A DNA stretch of 64,000 nucleotides from Niallia alba (GTDB lineage: Bacteria > Bacillota > Bacilli > Bacillales > Cytobacillaceae): positions 3,078,001 to 3,142,000 of the forward strand of contig NZ_JABBPK010000001.1 of assembly GCF_012933555.1 (NCBI RefSeq), in the 5' to 3' direction. The notes under the pieces were generated by a model, which did no database searches, was not told the DNA's origin, and was given only the letters and a program-made list of their open reading frames with translations. Of the stretch, positions 10,970 to 19,748 are shown one piece after another; positions within the stretch are counted from its first letter, which is position 1; every line of letters starts with the position of its first letter. The position numbers and the translations under genes are program-made.

Positions 10970-11220
10970 GTGATCCCCTCCTGAACTTTTCCTAGTACAT
11001 GGGATAGAATTATCCATTTAATACTATTAGACAATATATATTTATGATGTTGTCCTATCTCTTTATGACTTATTTTTTATTTTCTCCTCCTTTTTTTTGC
11101 TAGTTTTATTTGAAAGTAGCATTTTCTCTGTTTATGAACGTAAAAATGATATCCATCCATACGTTATATTTATTGAAACTAGCATAAGACTATTTGTTTC
11201 TTTATGCATAAAATAAAAAA

Positions 11221-11251
11221 CCTTCTCTTCAATATATACAAGAAGAGAAGG
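11221..11251 (-). terminator. orphan minus-strand terminator
   Basis: CCTTCTCTTC stem with its complement around an 11-nt loop, followed on the minus strand by TTTTTTATTTT. No intact gene ends here; it may belong to a lost gene between gpsA and spoIVA. Confidence 0.7.
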
Positions 11252-11358
11252 GATATGACACTTTTTGTTAGGAAAACAGCTAGGAAGACAAGTAAATAAC
11301 CATAAAGCAGGGCAGCCAGTCTATTAAAACGAGCCCACATGGTGTACAAACATTCATT

Positions 11359-11474
11359 TAAACTTCCATCAATGGGCTTCTTACTCCCATGAAAATAAAC
11401 GGTTGTCACCTCGATTTTCATCCTTGTTGGTGAAGTTTGCTTCATGGATGGCTGCCCGTTAAGAGTGGGATAAA
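11359..11474 (+). repeat. diverged copy of the dispersed structured repeat
   Basis: Begins AAACTTCCATCAATGGG and ends CCCGTTAAGAGTGGGATAAA like the conserved copies; the middle is highly divergent. Located about 390 bp upstream of the spoIVA start. Confidence 0.65.
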
Positions 11475-11538
11475 AAGGGTGCACATGACCCAATAGAGAG
11501 TGAAACCAATCGATTAGATTAAAAAATGGAAAATAAAA

Positions 11539-11581
11539 AAAATCAAAGTAAAAAGTAGGGGAAACTTTTTACTTTGATTTT
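11539..11581 (-). terminator. 18-bp perfect hairpin with T-run
   Basis: Arms 11539-11556 and 11564-11581, AAAATCAAAGTAAAAAGT and complement, loop 7 nt, followed on the minus strand by TTTTATTTTCC. If the IS150-type element (11743-14863) is removed it lies about 190 bp after the gpsA stop, so it may once have ended the gpsA transcript. Confidence 0.7.
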
Positions 11582-11817
11582 CCATCGACTATTTGACCCA
11601 AACCCTGTTCATTCCACTAGGTTGCTCAAAGCATTTTATGTTATAACATACATTTTCGAACCATTAAAACGCCTAAATTTCCATAAAAAGATTTTGTTTG
11701 TTTCTTCCTTTCAAAAGAAAGGCTTTATGAATTTGATATTATCCCCTACAGGTAGACTGTAAAAAAAGAGAGAGCATGTTATTATGTTCTTAATAGTCTA
11801 TCTGGAGGGGATTTTTT

Positions 11818-12126
11818 ATGGCCAAAAAAGGACAAACCTTTTCACAATATACAGAAGGTCTAAAAAAGGAAGTAGTGCGTTTAAAATTGGAGGAAGGTTG
11901 GTCTTACCGAATGTTATGGGAAACGTTCGGTATTAAGAGTGATGCCCAAATAGCAGAATGGGTTAAGAAAGTAAAAAATGGAGAGTCCTTTGATGATCAA
12001 AGAGGAAATTGGAATCGGAAAAACTTTTCAAGTGTAGAAGAGGAAAATGCCTATTTGAAAGCGCAGGTAGAATATTTAAAAAAGCGCAATCCAAATCTAC
12101 ATGGGAAGGAGTGGTCCTCAAAGTAA
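11818..12126 (+). CDS. IS150-type transposase OrfA
   Basis: 102-residue helix-turn-helix protein (EEGWSYRMLWETFGIKSDAQIAEWVKK) that binds IS ends, with a coiled C-terminus. Strong GGAGGGG site before the ATG. The heptamer AAAAAAG at 12078-12084, where the orfB frame overlaps in -1, is the typical programmed frameshift site giving an OrfAB transposase. Confidence 0.92.
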   Translation: MAKKGQTFSQYTEGLKKEVVRLKLEEGWSYRMLWETFGIKSDAQIAEWVKKVKNGESFDDQRGNWNRKNFSSVEEENAYLKAQVEYLKKRNPNLHGKEWSSK

Positions 12127-12320
12127 ATCGGTTTGAAATCATTGATAAATTAAGATCAAGACATTCATTAAGTTGGTTATTTCAAATAGCTGAAGTTTCA
12201 AAAGCAGGCTTTTATAAGTGGAGGAAAACTCATTCAAAGAGAGCTATTCGTCTAAACGAGGATGGTTTATTCAAGGAACACATTTTAGCTATTCATAAAT
12301 TGCACCCCCATTTAGGATAC
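12111..12320 (+). pseudogene. IS150-type transposase OrfB, 5' fragment
   Basis: First 70 codons of orfB in the -1 frame relative to orfA (GTG 12111, or by frameshift). It reads normally to HPHLGY and then enters the inner element, ending in unrelated residues at a stop about 40 bp later. Removing the insert with one copy of the 8-bp duplication restores HLGYKRMTTALK and the full frame, so the disruption is recent. Confidence 0.9.
12313..12320 (+). repeat. target-site duplication, left copy
   Basis: TAGGATAC here and at 14159-14166 directly flanks the IS6-like element. Eight bp is the duplication length known for IS6-family elements. Confidence 0.9.
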
Positions 12321-12462
12321 CGTATTGTCAAAACTTTTATAGTAAATAGGTTATTAAATCCTATCTGAGAGGGCTTTATAAGCAAAAAAATTGCCACCCC
12401 CTGAATTCTAAGGATAATTGAGGTTACGACACTCTCAACAACCTAGAAAAGGAAGTGACAAT

Positions 12463-13902
12463 TTGTACCCTCAAATTATAACCTATTTATTAACTTTTAT
12501 AAACTATCAAGAACAACTAATTCGAACATTGCTTACTTTATTGATTGGTAAGAGTATGTTTGATAAGCCTACTGAACAGCCAGTAAATAAACCATATCGA
12601 AAACTTCAAGTGGACGACCTTCCGGTCATTGAAGTTCTGGAACAGCTTGATTATCGAGTTCTTCTTAGTGAATATCTAGAGAAGAACGGGAAACCACTTA
12701 AACCTGTTCAAAGGCGTAAGAATGCAAAAGTTTCCGTACCTAAATCCATGAACTGCCCAAAGTGTGGTGCTCCATCAGATTATCTTTATGCCAACAATGG
12801 AGATAAAGGCCAGTATCAATGCAAGGTGTGTACAGAGCTCTTCAGTGAAAAGAACCGTTATTCTAAGGAAGCCATCCTGAAGTGTCCTCATTGTTCCAAA
12901 ACTCTCGAGAAAATAAAAGAAAGAAAAGATTTTCACGTGTTTAAGTGCAAGAACAATGACTGTTCTTATTATCAAAAGAAGCTCAATGGGATGACTTCAA
13001 AAGAAAAGAAAAGGTTCAAAAAGGACCCTCAAGCATTTAAATTAAGATACATTTTCCGTCAGTTTCATATCGATTTCCAGCCGTTATCCAAGGAATCACC
13101 AGAACTGCCGGCCGTTGACTTATCAAAGATTTATGCATCACCACATACATTAGGATTAATCCTAACCTATCATGTAAACTATGGCCTTTCGGCCCGTAAA
13201 ACAGCTGCGATTATGCAGGACGTACACGGAGTGATGATTTCACATCAGACTGTATTGAACTACGAAAATAGCGTAGCTTTATTACTTAAACCTTATGTGG
13301 ATCACTATCCCTATGAACTTTCAGACCAATTCTGCGGTGATGAAACGTATATCAGAGTAAACGGTCGATGGCATTATTTATTTTTCTTTTTTGACGCCGT
13401 GAAAAAGATTATTCTTTCGTATCCGGTGTCGCCTAATCGAGACACAGCAACAGCCATTCGAGCAATTGATGAGGTCTTAATCAAGATGAAAGAGATTCCA
13501 GAAAATCTGACCTTTGTGGTAGACGGGAATCCAATCTATCTTTTAGCCCAACATTTCTTCGCTCAACATGGGATTTCATTCGATGTGAAGCAGGTCATTG
13601 GATTAACCAATGAGGACCCTGTTTCGACCGAATATAGACCACTGAAACAAATAATTGAGAGACTTAACCGCACCTTTAAGGGCAATTATCGCTCCACTCA
13701 TGGATTCGGCTCTGAACATGGTTCCATTTCATACGTCACCTTATTTACGGCCTACTTTAACTTTTTGCGTCCGCATGCCGCCTTAGAAGGAAAAGTGCCC
13801 GTAGTGAATCCAGAACTCAAGGGGCTTCCAACAATGCCAGCACGTTGGACAAAGCTCATTGGATTAGCACAACAATGGATAGTAGAACAAAGACAAGCCT
13901 AA
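12463..13902 (+). CDS. DDE (rve-type) transposase of the IS6-like element
   Basis: 479 residues from TTG 12463, 9 nt after AAGGAAGTG; in-frame upstream starts lack a site. Two zinc-ribbon CxxC pairs (CPKCGAP...CKVC and CPHCSK...CKNNDC) at about residues 85-165 precede a helix-turn-helix (LSARKTAAIMQDVHGV) and an integrase-like catalytic core with acidic residues in CGDETYIRVNG, FVVDGNPIY and IIERLNRTFKGNYR. The core resembles IS6 transposases, but the protein is about twice the length of a typical IS6 transposase. No stop or frameshift, so probably functional. Confidence 0.88.
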   Translation: MYPQIITYLLTFINYQEQLIRTLLTLLIGKSMFDKPTEQPVNKPYRKLQVDDLPVIEVLEQLDYRVLLSEYLEKNGKPLKPVQRRKNAKVSVPKSMNCPKCGAPSDYLYANNGDKGQYQCKVCTELFSEKNRYSKEAILKCPHCSKTLEKIKERKDFHVFKCKNNDCSYYQKKLNGMTSKEKKRFKKDPQAFKLRYIFRQFHIDFQPLSKESPELPAVDLSKIYASPHTLGLILTYHVNYGLSARKTAAIMQDVHGVMISHQTVLNYENSVALLLKPYVDHYPYELSDQFCGDETYIRVNGRWHYLFFFFDAVKKIILSYPVSPNRDTATAIRAIDEVLIKMKEIPENLTFVVDGNPIYLLAQHFFAQHGISFDVKQVIGLTNEDPVSTEYRPLKQIIERLNRTFKGNYRSTHGFGSEHGSISYVTLFTAYFNFLRPHAALEGKVPVVNPELKGLPTMPARWTKLIGLAQQWIVEQRQA

Positions 13903-13952
13903 CTTTTTGTTTAGCTGAGCCCTTAAGCTAATTCAGCAATCGGCGGAGCGAA

Positions 13953-14078
13953 CTCTTGACAAACCGAACTTGCCAATGGTTTAAAATGGAAACAACCAAG
14001 GGCTTATTTGGTATGCCTTCTTTTGTTCCCTTCGCCCTTGTTAAACAATCCTCAAACCATTGGCGTGTTTGTCAAGAG
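13953..14078. repeat. long imperfect inverted repeat in the right end of the IS6-like element
   Basis: Arms CTCTTGACAAAC (13953-13964) and GCCAATGGTTT (13972-13982) pair with AAACCATTGGC (14054-14064) and GTTTGTCAAGAG (14067-14078); an inner CAAGGGC/GCCCTTG pair (13997-14003, 14034-14040) extends it. It lies downstream of the transposase stop and could be a terminator or structured RNA. Confidence 0.75.
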
Positions 14079-14166
14079 CGATTGCGGCGCATCTCCATCC
14101 AGTAAATAGGAGAGAAACTAACCCTTTAGGTAGTTTTCATAAATCTTTTGACACTACCTAGGATAC

Positions 14167-14829
14167 AAACGCATGACTACAGCTTTAAAACGAGAAGGGA
14201 TTTTTATAAACCACAAACGTGTTAGAAGGTTAATGAGAGATTTAGGAATTCGTTCTGTTATTCGAAAAAAACGTCCTTTCTATGGAAGAAGAGGCTCTAT
14301 AGTATTTCCTAACATTCTTAATCAAAATTTCTACGCAGAAAATTACTATCAGAAGCTTGTGACGGATATTACATATATTCGAATTGGACATAATTCATTT
14401 GTTTATTTATCAGCCGTTTTGGACCTTTATAATAATGAGATTGTAGCATGGGAAATGTCTACTAGAAATGATTTAGAATTAGTGCAAAATACAGTAATTA
14501 AATTAAATCCATCTTTAATTAAGAATGGAGAAACACTTTTACATTCTGACCAAGGATTTCAATATACAACTAAGCGATATCAAAAGCTTTTAGAAGGTAT
14601 GAAAATAGTCGGTAGCCATTCTAGAAAAGGAAATTGTTTTGATAATGCATGTATAGAGTCGTTCTTTTCACATTTAAAAACAGAAAAGCTTTATTTAGTT
14701 GCACCAAAAACGTATGAGGAAACTTACAAAGCTGTAAACGAATATATTTTCTATTACAATCACGAACGATTTCAGAAAAAATATAACGACCTTTCCCCGA
14801 TTGAATATCGAGAAAAGGCCGCAGCTTAA
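14167..14829 (+). pseudogene. IS150-type transposase OrfB, 3' fragment
   Basis: Continuation of orfB after the insertion: KRMTTALKREGI, then the integrase core with DITYIR (first Asp), HSDQGFQYTT (second Asp) and the final catalytic Glu in CFDNACIESFFSHLK. The DDE triad is intact in this fragment. An internal ATG at 14173 could start a 218-residue product, but without the N-terminal part it is unlikely to transpose. Confidence 0.9.
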
Positions 14830-14886
14830 TATACTCTTTTTTTCATTGTCTACTTGACAGGGGTAAGTGCAATTAAACATCTTTTT

Positions 14887-15939
14887 TTATTCTATGTACT
14901 GAGAGGCAAGAATGTTTATTAAATCTTCCATTTCATTCGTTTTCCCTCTTGCCATCAGGCTCTCTACTGCTGCTTTGGCATCTTGTCCATTAAATAAAAT
15001 CTTGAACAAAGCATTTGTAATAGGCATCGTTACTCCATATTTTTCAGAAAGCTGATGTGCTGCTTTTGTAGTACGTATACCTTCCACAACCATTCCCATT
15101 TGGTCCAGCACTTCTTCTAGCGCATGACCTTTTCCAAGCATATTGCCTGCTCTCCAGTTTCTAGAATGAACACTTGTACAAGTAACAATCAAATCTCCAA
15201 TCCCTGTTAAACCAGCAAAGGTAAGAGGATTTGCACCCATTCTTGTTCCTAATCTTGCCATCTCAGCAAGACCTCTTGTAATTAATGCCGCCTTAGCATT
15301 ATCGCCAAATCCTAATCCATCTGCAATTCCTGCACATACTGCAATGATATTTTTCAAGGCACCGCCAATTTCGACCCCAATAAGATCCGGATTTGTATAT
15401 ACTCGGAAATTATGATTGATAAATAAATCTTGAACAAGTTCAGCTTCATCCATCTTCTTAGAAGATACTGTAACTGTTGTTGGATGACGTAGGCTTACTT
15501 CCTCCGCATGACTAGGACCTGAGAGCACAACAATACTTTTACGCATGCTTTCAGGTATCTCTTCCTCCATTATTTCAGAAATTCTCATTAATGTGCCTGG
15601 CTCAATTCCTTTACTAACATGAACGAATGTTTTCTGCTTTTTAATGTAAGGAAGCATTTGCGGAATAACCTCACGCATTGCTTTGGTTGGTATGGCCAAT
15701 ACAATGATATCTGCTTCCTGAATACTCTGTTCTAACGAAGTTGTTCCAACTACTTCGTTAGGCAGGGTAATCCCAGGCAAATATTTGCTATTTTGATGTA
15801 AGCTATTTATCTCTGCAATGTTTTTCTCATCTTTTCCCCAAAGTCGAACAGTATGACCATTGTCGCCAAGAACTAATGATAGAGCTGTTCCCCAGCTACC
15901 AGCACCAATCATTGCTACGGATTTCTTATCTTTCATCAT
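14887..15939 (-). CDS. gpsA: glycerol-3-phosphate dehydrogenase [NAD(P)+]
   Basis: Reduces dihydroxyacetone phosphate to sn-glycerol 3-phosphate, the backbone for phospholipids. 350 residues with two adjacent ATGs (15939 or 15936; the second is better spaced from GAGGTG). Seen: N-terminal Rossmann GAGSWGTAL, the catalytic-Lys segment [14 protein letters not shown] near residue 195 and [15 protein letters not shown]. Starts 10 bp after der. Its usual downstream neighbours before spoIVA are gone and an insertion element begins 23 bp after the stop. Confidence 0.97.
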   Translation of the reverse strand: MMKDKKSVAMIGAGSWGTALSLVLGDNGHTVRLWGKDEKNIAEINSLHQNSKYLPGITLPNEVVGTTSLEQSIQEADIIVLAIPTKAMREVIPQMLPYIKKQKTFVHVSKGIEPGTLMRISEIMEEEIPESMRKSIVVLSGPSHAEEVSLRHPTTVTVSSKKMDEAELVQDLFINHNFRVYTNPDLIGVEIGGALKNIIAVCAGIADGLGFGDNAKAALITRGLAEMARLGTRMGANPLTFAGLTGIGDLIVTCTSVHSRNWRAGNMLGKGHALEEVLDQMGMVVEGIRTTKAAHQLSEKYGVTMPITNALFKILFNGQDAKAAVESLMARGKTNEMEDLINILASQYIE

Positions 15940-15949
15940 TTACACCTCT

Positions 15950-17260
15950 TTATTTTCTTTCTCTTGCAAATATTTTAATCGGTGTTCCTTCAAAACCAAA
16001 GGCATCTCTAACCCGATTTTCTAAAAATCGCTCATAAGAAAAGTGAAGCAATTCTGGATCATTCACAAATACAACAAAAGTAGGTGGTCCTACCGCAACT
16101 TGGGTAGTATAGTATATTTTCAATCTTTTTCCTTTATCAGTTGGAGTAGGATTCATTGCAACAGCGTCCATAATAACATCATTTAACACACTTGTTTCTA
16201 CTCTGCGTGTATGATTTTCACTGGCAACCTTGATCATCGGTATTAATGTATGAATACGTTTTTTCGTTTTTGCAGAAAGGAAAACAATTGGTGCATAGTC
16301 TAAGAATAGGAAATGTTCTCTAATTGTTTGTTCAAATGTTTTCATTGTTTTTTCATCTTTTTCTACAGCATCCCATTTATTCACTACAATAATAATTGCT
16401 CTTCCAGCCTCATGAGCATAACCTGCAATTTTTTTATCCTGCTCAATAATTCCTTCTTCTCCATCAATAACCACTAAAACGACATCGGATCGTTCGATGG
16501 CACGTAATGCTCTTAATACACTATATTTTTCTGTAGACTCATATACTTTACCTTTTTTTCTCATTCCTGCTGTATCGATAATAACAAACTTTTCGCCATT
16601 AACCGTAACTTCAGAATCAATTGCGTCTCGTGTAGTACCAGCCACATTACTAACAATTACTCTTTCTTCACCTAGCATTGCATTTACTAACGAAGATTTA
16701 CCGACATTCGGTCTCCCAATCAGGGAAAACTTAATGACATCATCATCATAATCCTTCGTATCACGCTTTGGAAAGTGATTTGCCGCCTCGTCTAATAAAT
16801 CCCCTAATCCTAAACCATGTGATCCAGAAATTGGGAATGGTTCTCCAAAACCTAAGGCGTAAAAATCATAAATTTGTTCTCGCATATCTGGGTTATCCAC
16901 TTTATTTACAGCTAAGACAACAGGCTTTTTCGCTTTATATAAAATTTTTGCCACTTCTTCATCTGCAGCTGTAACGCCCTCACGACCATTTGTTATAAAG
17001 ATGATTACATCTGCTTCCTCAATTGCAATTTCCGCTTGCATACGTATTTGATCTAAAAAAGGTTCATCTCCAATATCAATTCCACCTGTATCAATAAGGT
17101 TAAAATCATGATTCAACCATTCTGCTGAGCTATAGATACGATCTCTTGTTACTCCTGGTATATCTTCTACAATGGAGATACGTTCTCCTACTATCCGATT
17201 AAAAATAGTTGATTTACCGACATTCGGTCGTCCAACTATTGCAATAACTGGTTTAGCCAT
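15950..17260 (-). CDS. der: ribosome-associated GTPase Der (EngA)
   Basis: Double GTPase needed for 50S ribosome maturation. 436 residues, same as B. subtilis, from ATG 17260 ([10 protein letters not shown]) 7 nt after AAGGGATG; a longer in-frame start at 17296 is not supported. Two G domains: [17 protein letters not shown] and [17 protein letters not shown], followed by the KH-like C-terminal domain ending IKIFARERK. Coupled with gpsA. Confidence 0.97.
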   Translation of the reverse strand: MAKPVIAIVGRPNVGKSTIFNRIVGERISIVEDIPGVTRDRIYSSAEWLNHDFNLIDTGGIDIGDEPFLDQIRMQAEIAIEEADVIIFITNGREGVTAADEEVAKILYKAKKPVVLAVNKVDNPDMREQIYDFYALGFGEPFPISGSHGLGLGDLLDEAANHFPKRDTKDYDDDVIKFSLIGRPNVGKSSLVNAMLGEERVIVSNVAGTTRDAIDSEVTVNGEKFVIIDTAGMRKKGKVYESTEKYSVLRALRAIERSDVVLVVIDGEEGIIEQDKKIAGYAHEAGRAIIIVVNKWDAVEKDEKTMKTFEQTIREHFLFLDYAPIVFLSAKTKKRIHTLIPMIKVASENHTRRVETSVLNDVIMDAVAMNPTPTDKGKRLKIYYTTQVAVGPPTFVVFVNDPELLHFSYERFLENRVRDAFGFEGTPIKIFARERK

Positions 17261-17530
17261 CGCTATCATCCCTTCATACATAATCATTCTATCCATGCAA
17301 CATGATTCCTACGATTAAATGCTTTCAAGCGTAAGGTAATCACGATGTTAAAGAACATTCTTAGATTATTTCTTGCTTTTATGAACGTAACTACTAATTT
17401 TTTTAGTAGTTTCCGTTTTTACAGCTCCGTTTTTTAGTAGAAATTATTTAAACTTATTCCTAAATTCTATCAAGAACGAAATCAATAATCGACTGTTCAA
17501 GTAATACCCTTTAACAAAAAATAGTAAAAT
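17261..17530. other. spacer between der and the YIEGIA cluster
   Basis: No gene seen. Contains a small AACTACTA/TAGTAGTT palindrome at about 17389-17411. Presumably holds the der-gpsA promoter. Confidence 0.4.
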
Positions 17531-17564
17531 AGGGGCTAACCCGAAAACTGTAAGGTAGACCCCT
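17531..17564 (-). terminator. terminator of the YIEGIA cluster
   Basis: AGGGG...CCCCT stem with an inner CTAACC/GGTAG pairing, followed on the minus strand by ATTTTACTATTTTTTG. Confidence 0.7.
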
Positions 17565-17655
17565 AACTAAAACATTTTATCAAAGAGAAGTTATCCTAGC
17601 AACATAAAACTGCATTTCTTTCCATAACAATCATTTATATAGCGTTGTTTCGATA

Positions 17656-17841
17656 TTAATGCTTAACAATTATAAAGACTTCTTCACTGATTTTATGCGC
17701 AATCCCATCTAGTATAGCTTCTAAATTAGTCGCTATTGTTTCCAGTTCCTTTGTATCTTCACAATAAAACACACCACTGCCTGGTGCAACTTTATTAGGA
17801 TTCGTAGTTATGGAGGCTAAAATGTATTTTTCTACATTCAT
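17656..17841 (-). CDS. small partner protein of the YIEGIA membrane protein
   Basis: 61 residues, no membrane segment (MNVEKYILASITTNPNKVAP...SEEVFIIVKH). It matches the small proteins annotated as the capping-complex subunit for YIEGIA, always encoded next to that gene. Its start overlaps the YIEGIA stop by 4 bp (17838-17841), implying translational coupling and probably a fixed stoichiometry. Biochemical role not established from sequence. Confidence 0.8.
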   Translation of the reverse strand: MNVEKYILASITTNPNKVAPGSGVFYCEDTKELETIATNLEAILDGIAHKISEEVFIIVKH

Positions 17842-18728
17842 TCTAACTCTTCCTCTCTTTCTTCACGCTTACTTGGCATTCGAATAGCATTTTCTAATGT
17901 TGGGACTGCACCGATAATTCGAATGGCTTTCTTTTCATTTTGTATTTGTGGTAATACGAAAATTGCTACTCTCCCATCTTCCAGATCTCTTTTAGCTAGC
18001 GGCACTAACGCAGGTGTTCCTGAGTCGCGGTAAACGCCTAGTGCTGTAGTAACATCATAAAGAATAGCTTGTCTTTGGCCTAAGTTTGCAATAGTCGTTC
18101 TTGCATTAAAATTCTTAGGGGTTAAAATAAACCCCATTCCATATTTTAATACTTCCTTCTGTCGCTCCGGTAAACCAATGTTCATGATATAAATTGTATC
18201 AACATGTAAACCAGCACCCGCAAACGTTGGTTGTACATATTGAATATCTACTATATCTTTTAAATGTCCACCAGACATTAGTTTTTTTGCTACCACTGCC
18301 GAGAAAATAGCTGCGAGGATTCCTGTCCAGATGTTGAAAGCAATATAGCCAAATGTACTGACCAGACCTGCAAACATCACTAAATAATTTCGACTTTCAA
18401 AAGCAATGGCTATTCCTTCAATATATGTTTTTCCTCTTGGAACCATCTCAAAACTATCTAATTCAGTAAGTGTATTTCTTTCCATGTTCCTAACTTCACG
18501 AAATTGGGAAGCAGCAACAGTTAAGAATGTTACTGCCGTAAAGTCTTTGTTTAAAATAGATGGAATAGCTACTGAACCTAAACCAGCAGCGATAAAGCCT
18601 AAGGCAATGTGAATTATTTTCCCATGTAAATAAGTAGGATATTGTCTATAATCAGTTCGAAGCATATATATCCTTAATAGTGTCCCGACAATTACCCCAA
18701 ATAGAATTGGATAAGCGAAATTACTCAT
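17838..18728 (-). CDS. yphB: YIEGIA family membrane protein
   Basis: 296 residues. The family-defining hexapeptide YIEGIA is at about residue 102 (GKTYIEGIAIAFESR). Several hydrophobic segments (about residues 1-20, 40-75, 110-155) then a soluble C-terminal half. Family found in spore-formers, located between der and yphA in B. subtilis; function is not known to me beyond a sporulation association. Overlaps the small downstream partner and the upstream yphA-like gene by 4 bp each, so the three are a tight operon. The yphB symbol is from position and memory and should be checked. Confidence 0.8.
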   Translation of the reverse strand: MSNFAYPILFGVIVGTLLRIYMLRTDYRQYPTYLHGKIIHIALGFIAAGLGSVAIPSILNKDFTAVTFLTVAASQFREVRNMERNTLTELDSFEMVPRGKTYIEGIAIAFESRNYLVMFAGLVSTFGYIAFNIWTGILAAIFSAVVAKKLMSGGHLKDIVDIQYVQPTFAGAGLHVDTIYIMNIGLPERQKEVLKYGMGFILTPKNFNARTTIANLGQRQAILYDVTTALGVYRDSGTPALVPLAKRDLEDGRVAIFVLPQIQNEKKAIRIIGAVPTLENAIRMPSKREEREEELE

Positions 18729-19342
18729 ACGTTATTTTTTCTCTCCTTTTCAAGCATAAATACATACTGTTCCCATCTTGCAAGCGTCATTTTTAGATAA
18801 AAAAGAGATATCATTCCCAGCATACCAAGCATAAAAGAATCAAAAAAATGCATAGAGCCAATCGAATAATTCATCTGATAGCTCCTTAAAACAAAACTTA
18901 ATACTATATCCCCCATCATACTTCCGATTGACAGAATAAGGATTTGACAAACGATATTTCTATGTAAAAGGATGACTAGTATAAATAATATACTTGCCTT
19001 AAGCCATACGCCCGGGATAAATACCCATATCGGATCAATAATCGCCATTAGCTCATATGTAATATAAGCTAACATCACAAAAAAAGACGAAACTATACAG
19101 TACATAGATTTTTTCCAGTGTAGACGACTTGTATAAAAAAATGAAATGACCAATACAACTAGGGGTAAAATCGAAAAACGCACATGTTGCCACTCCCAAT
19201 TCAACCCACATAAAACAATCGCTAATAATAAATAAATGGAATATTCCGTTCGCTTTTGGTTCCTTTTATCCATAAAAAAAGTCGTAAATATCCAAAGAAA
19301 CCAGGTACAAAATAAAAAAATTGATCCTGCCATCATTCTCAC
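18725..19342 (-). CDS. yphA: YphA-like integral membrane protein
   Basis: 205 residues, very hydrophobic with about six predicted membrane segments and a charged cytosolic tail (EKERKNNV). Assignment rests on position (immediately upstream of yphB, 4-bp overlap) and size, as well as sequence character; no catalytic motif. Probably acts with the YIEGIA protein. Confidence 0.65.
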   Translation of the reverse strand: MRMMAGSIFLFCTWFLWIFTTFFMDKRNQKRTEYSIYLLLAIVLCGLNWEWQHVRFSILPLVVLVISFFYTSRLHWKKSMYCIVSSFFVMLAYITYELMAIIDPIWVFIPGVWLKASILFILVILLHRNIVCQILILSIGSMMGDIVLSFVLRSYQMNYSIGSMHFFDSFMLGMLGMISLFYLKMTLARWEQYVFMLEKERKNNV

Positions 19343-19541
19343 TCTCCTATTTTTCCATTATGTCTCGGAAGTATGTAATTTAAACGAAAAAGATAGAAGT
19401 AACAAATGGAACTGTATTTGTATTTTTATGTAGGAATTTTTTTCATTAAGTAGTTTTCTGCACGATGTAGAATAATAAAATTAAACTTCTGTAAAGGAAG
19501 TCGAACGTTTCAAATTTATTATTGGTAGGAGGAGTTTTTTT

Positions 19542-19679
19542 ATGGGTAAGGATAGACAGGAAAAAAAATTAAAAAAAAGCAACAGAGTTGAATCAGACCG
19601 TGATCAAGCACTTCATTACAATGGCGCAACTAGATTACAAAGTCCAGAAGAAGGCAGATTATTAAACGATAATAAGTAG
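19542..19679 (+). CDS. ypzI: YpzI family small protein
   Basis: 45 residues, too short for most gene finders: MGKDRQEKKLKKSNRVESDR then QSPEEGRLLNDNK. It follows a strong GGAGGAG site 8 nt before the ATG. Highly charged, no membrane segment. It matches the YpzI family conserved in Bacillus at this position. It is on the plus strand between yphA and ypfD, with a shared terminator. Function unknown. Confidence 0.88.
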   Translation: MGKDRQEKKLKKSNRVESDRDQALHYNGATRLQSPEEGRLLNDNK

Positions 19680-19692
19680 AAAACACACAATA

Positions 19693-19715
19693 AGGGTGAC
19701 CTCAATGGCCACCCC
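19693..19715. terminator. bidirectional terminator between ypzI and ypfD
   Basis: AGGGTGACC/GGCCACCCCT stem with one bulge, between two convergent genes. Confidence 0.7.
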
Positions 19716-19748
19716 TACAAATTTCTTTTGTATAAGAGAAAGAAATGA

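Larger units (their letters stand above)
12321..14158 (+). mobile_element. IS6-like element with zinc-ribbon DDE transposase
   Basis: 1838 bp. Ends CGTATTGTCAAAACTTTTAT (left) and GGTAGTGTCAAAAGATTTAT (right, complement) form ~20-bp imperfect inverted repeats resembling the GGTTCTGTTGCAAAG ends of IS6/IS257 elements. An 8-bp direct repeat flanks it. It contains one transposase gene and a 256-bp non-coding right end. Confidence 0.88.
11743..14863 (+). mobile_element. IS3-family (IS150-type) element, interrupted by a second IS
   Basis: Terminal inverted repeats: left CCCCTACAGGTAGACTGTAA, right (complement) CCCCTGTCAAGTAGACAATG, both running into AAAAAAGAG. It carries orfA and orfB in overlapping frames, as IS3 elements do. 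orfB is split at 12321-14158 by an IS6-like element. The outer element lies 24 bp from the gpsA stop. No clear outer target duplication could be read. Confidence 0.85.

Noticed and set aside
11179-11493. 104-codon open frame on the minus strand
   Set aside because: Its N-terminal half is a reading through the diverged structured repeat, there is no ribosome site and the terminator lies inside it. Treated as non-coding.
11574-11762. 62-codon plus-strand open frame before the IS150-type element
   Set aside because: No ribosome site, starts in a terminator hairpin and ends in the IS inverted repeat.
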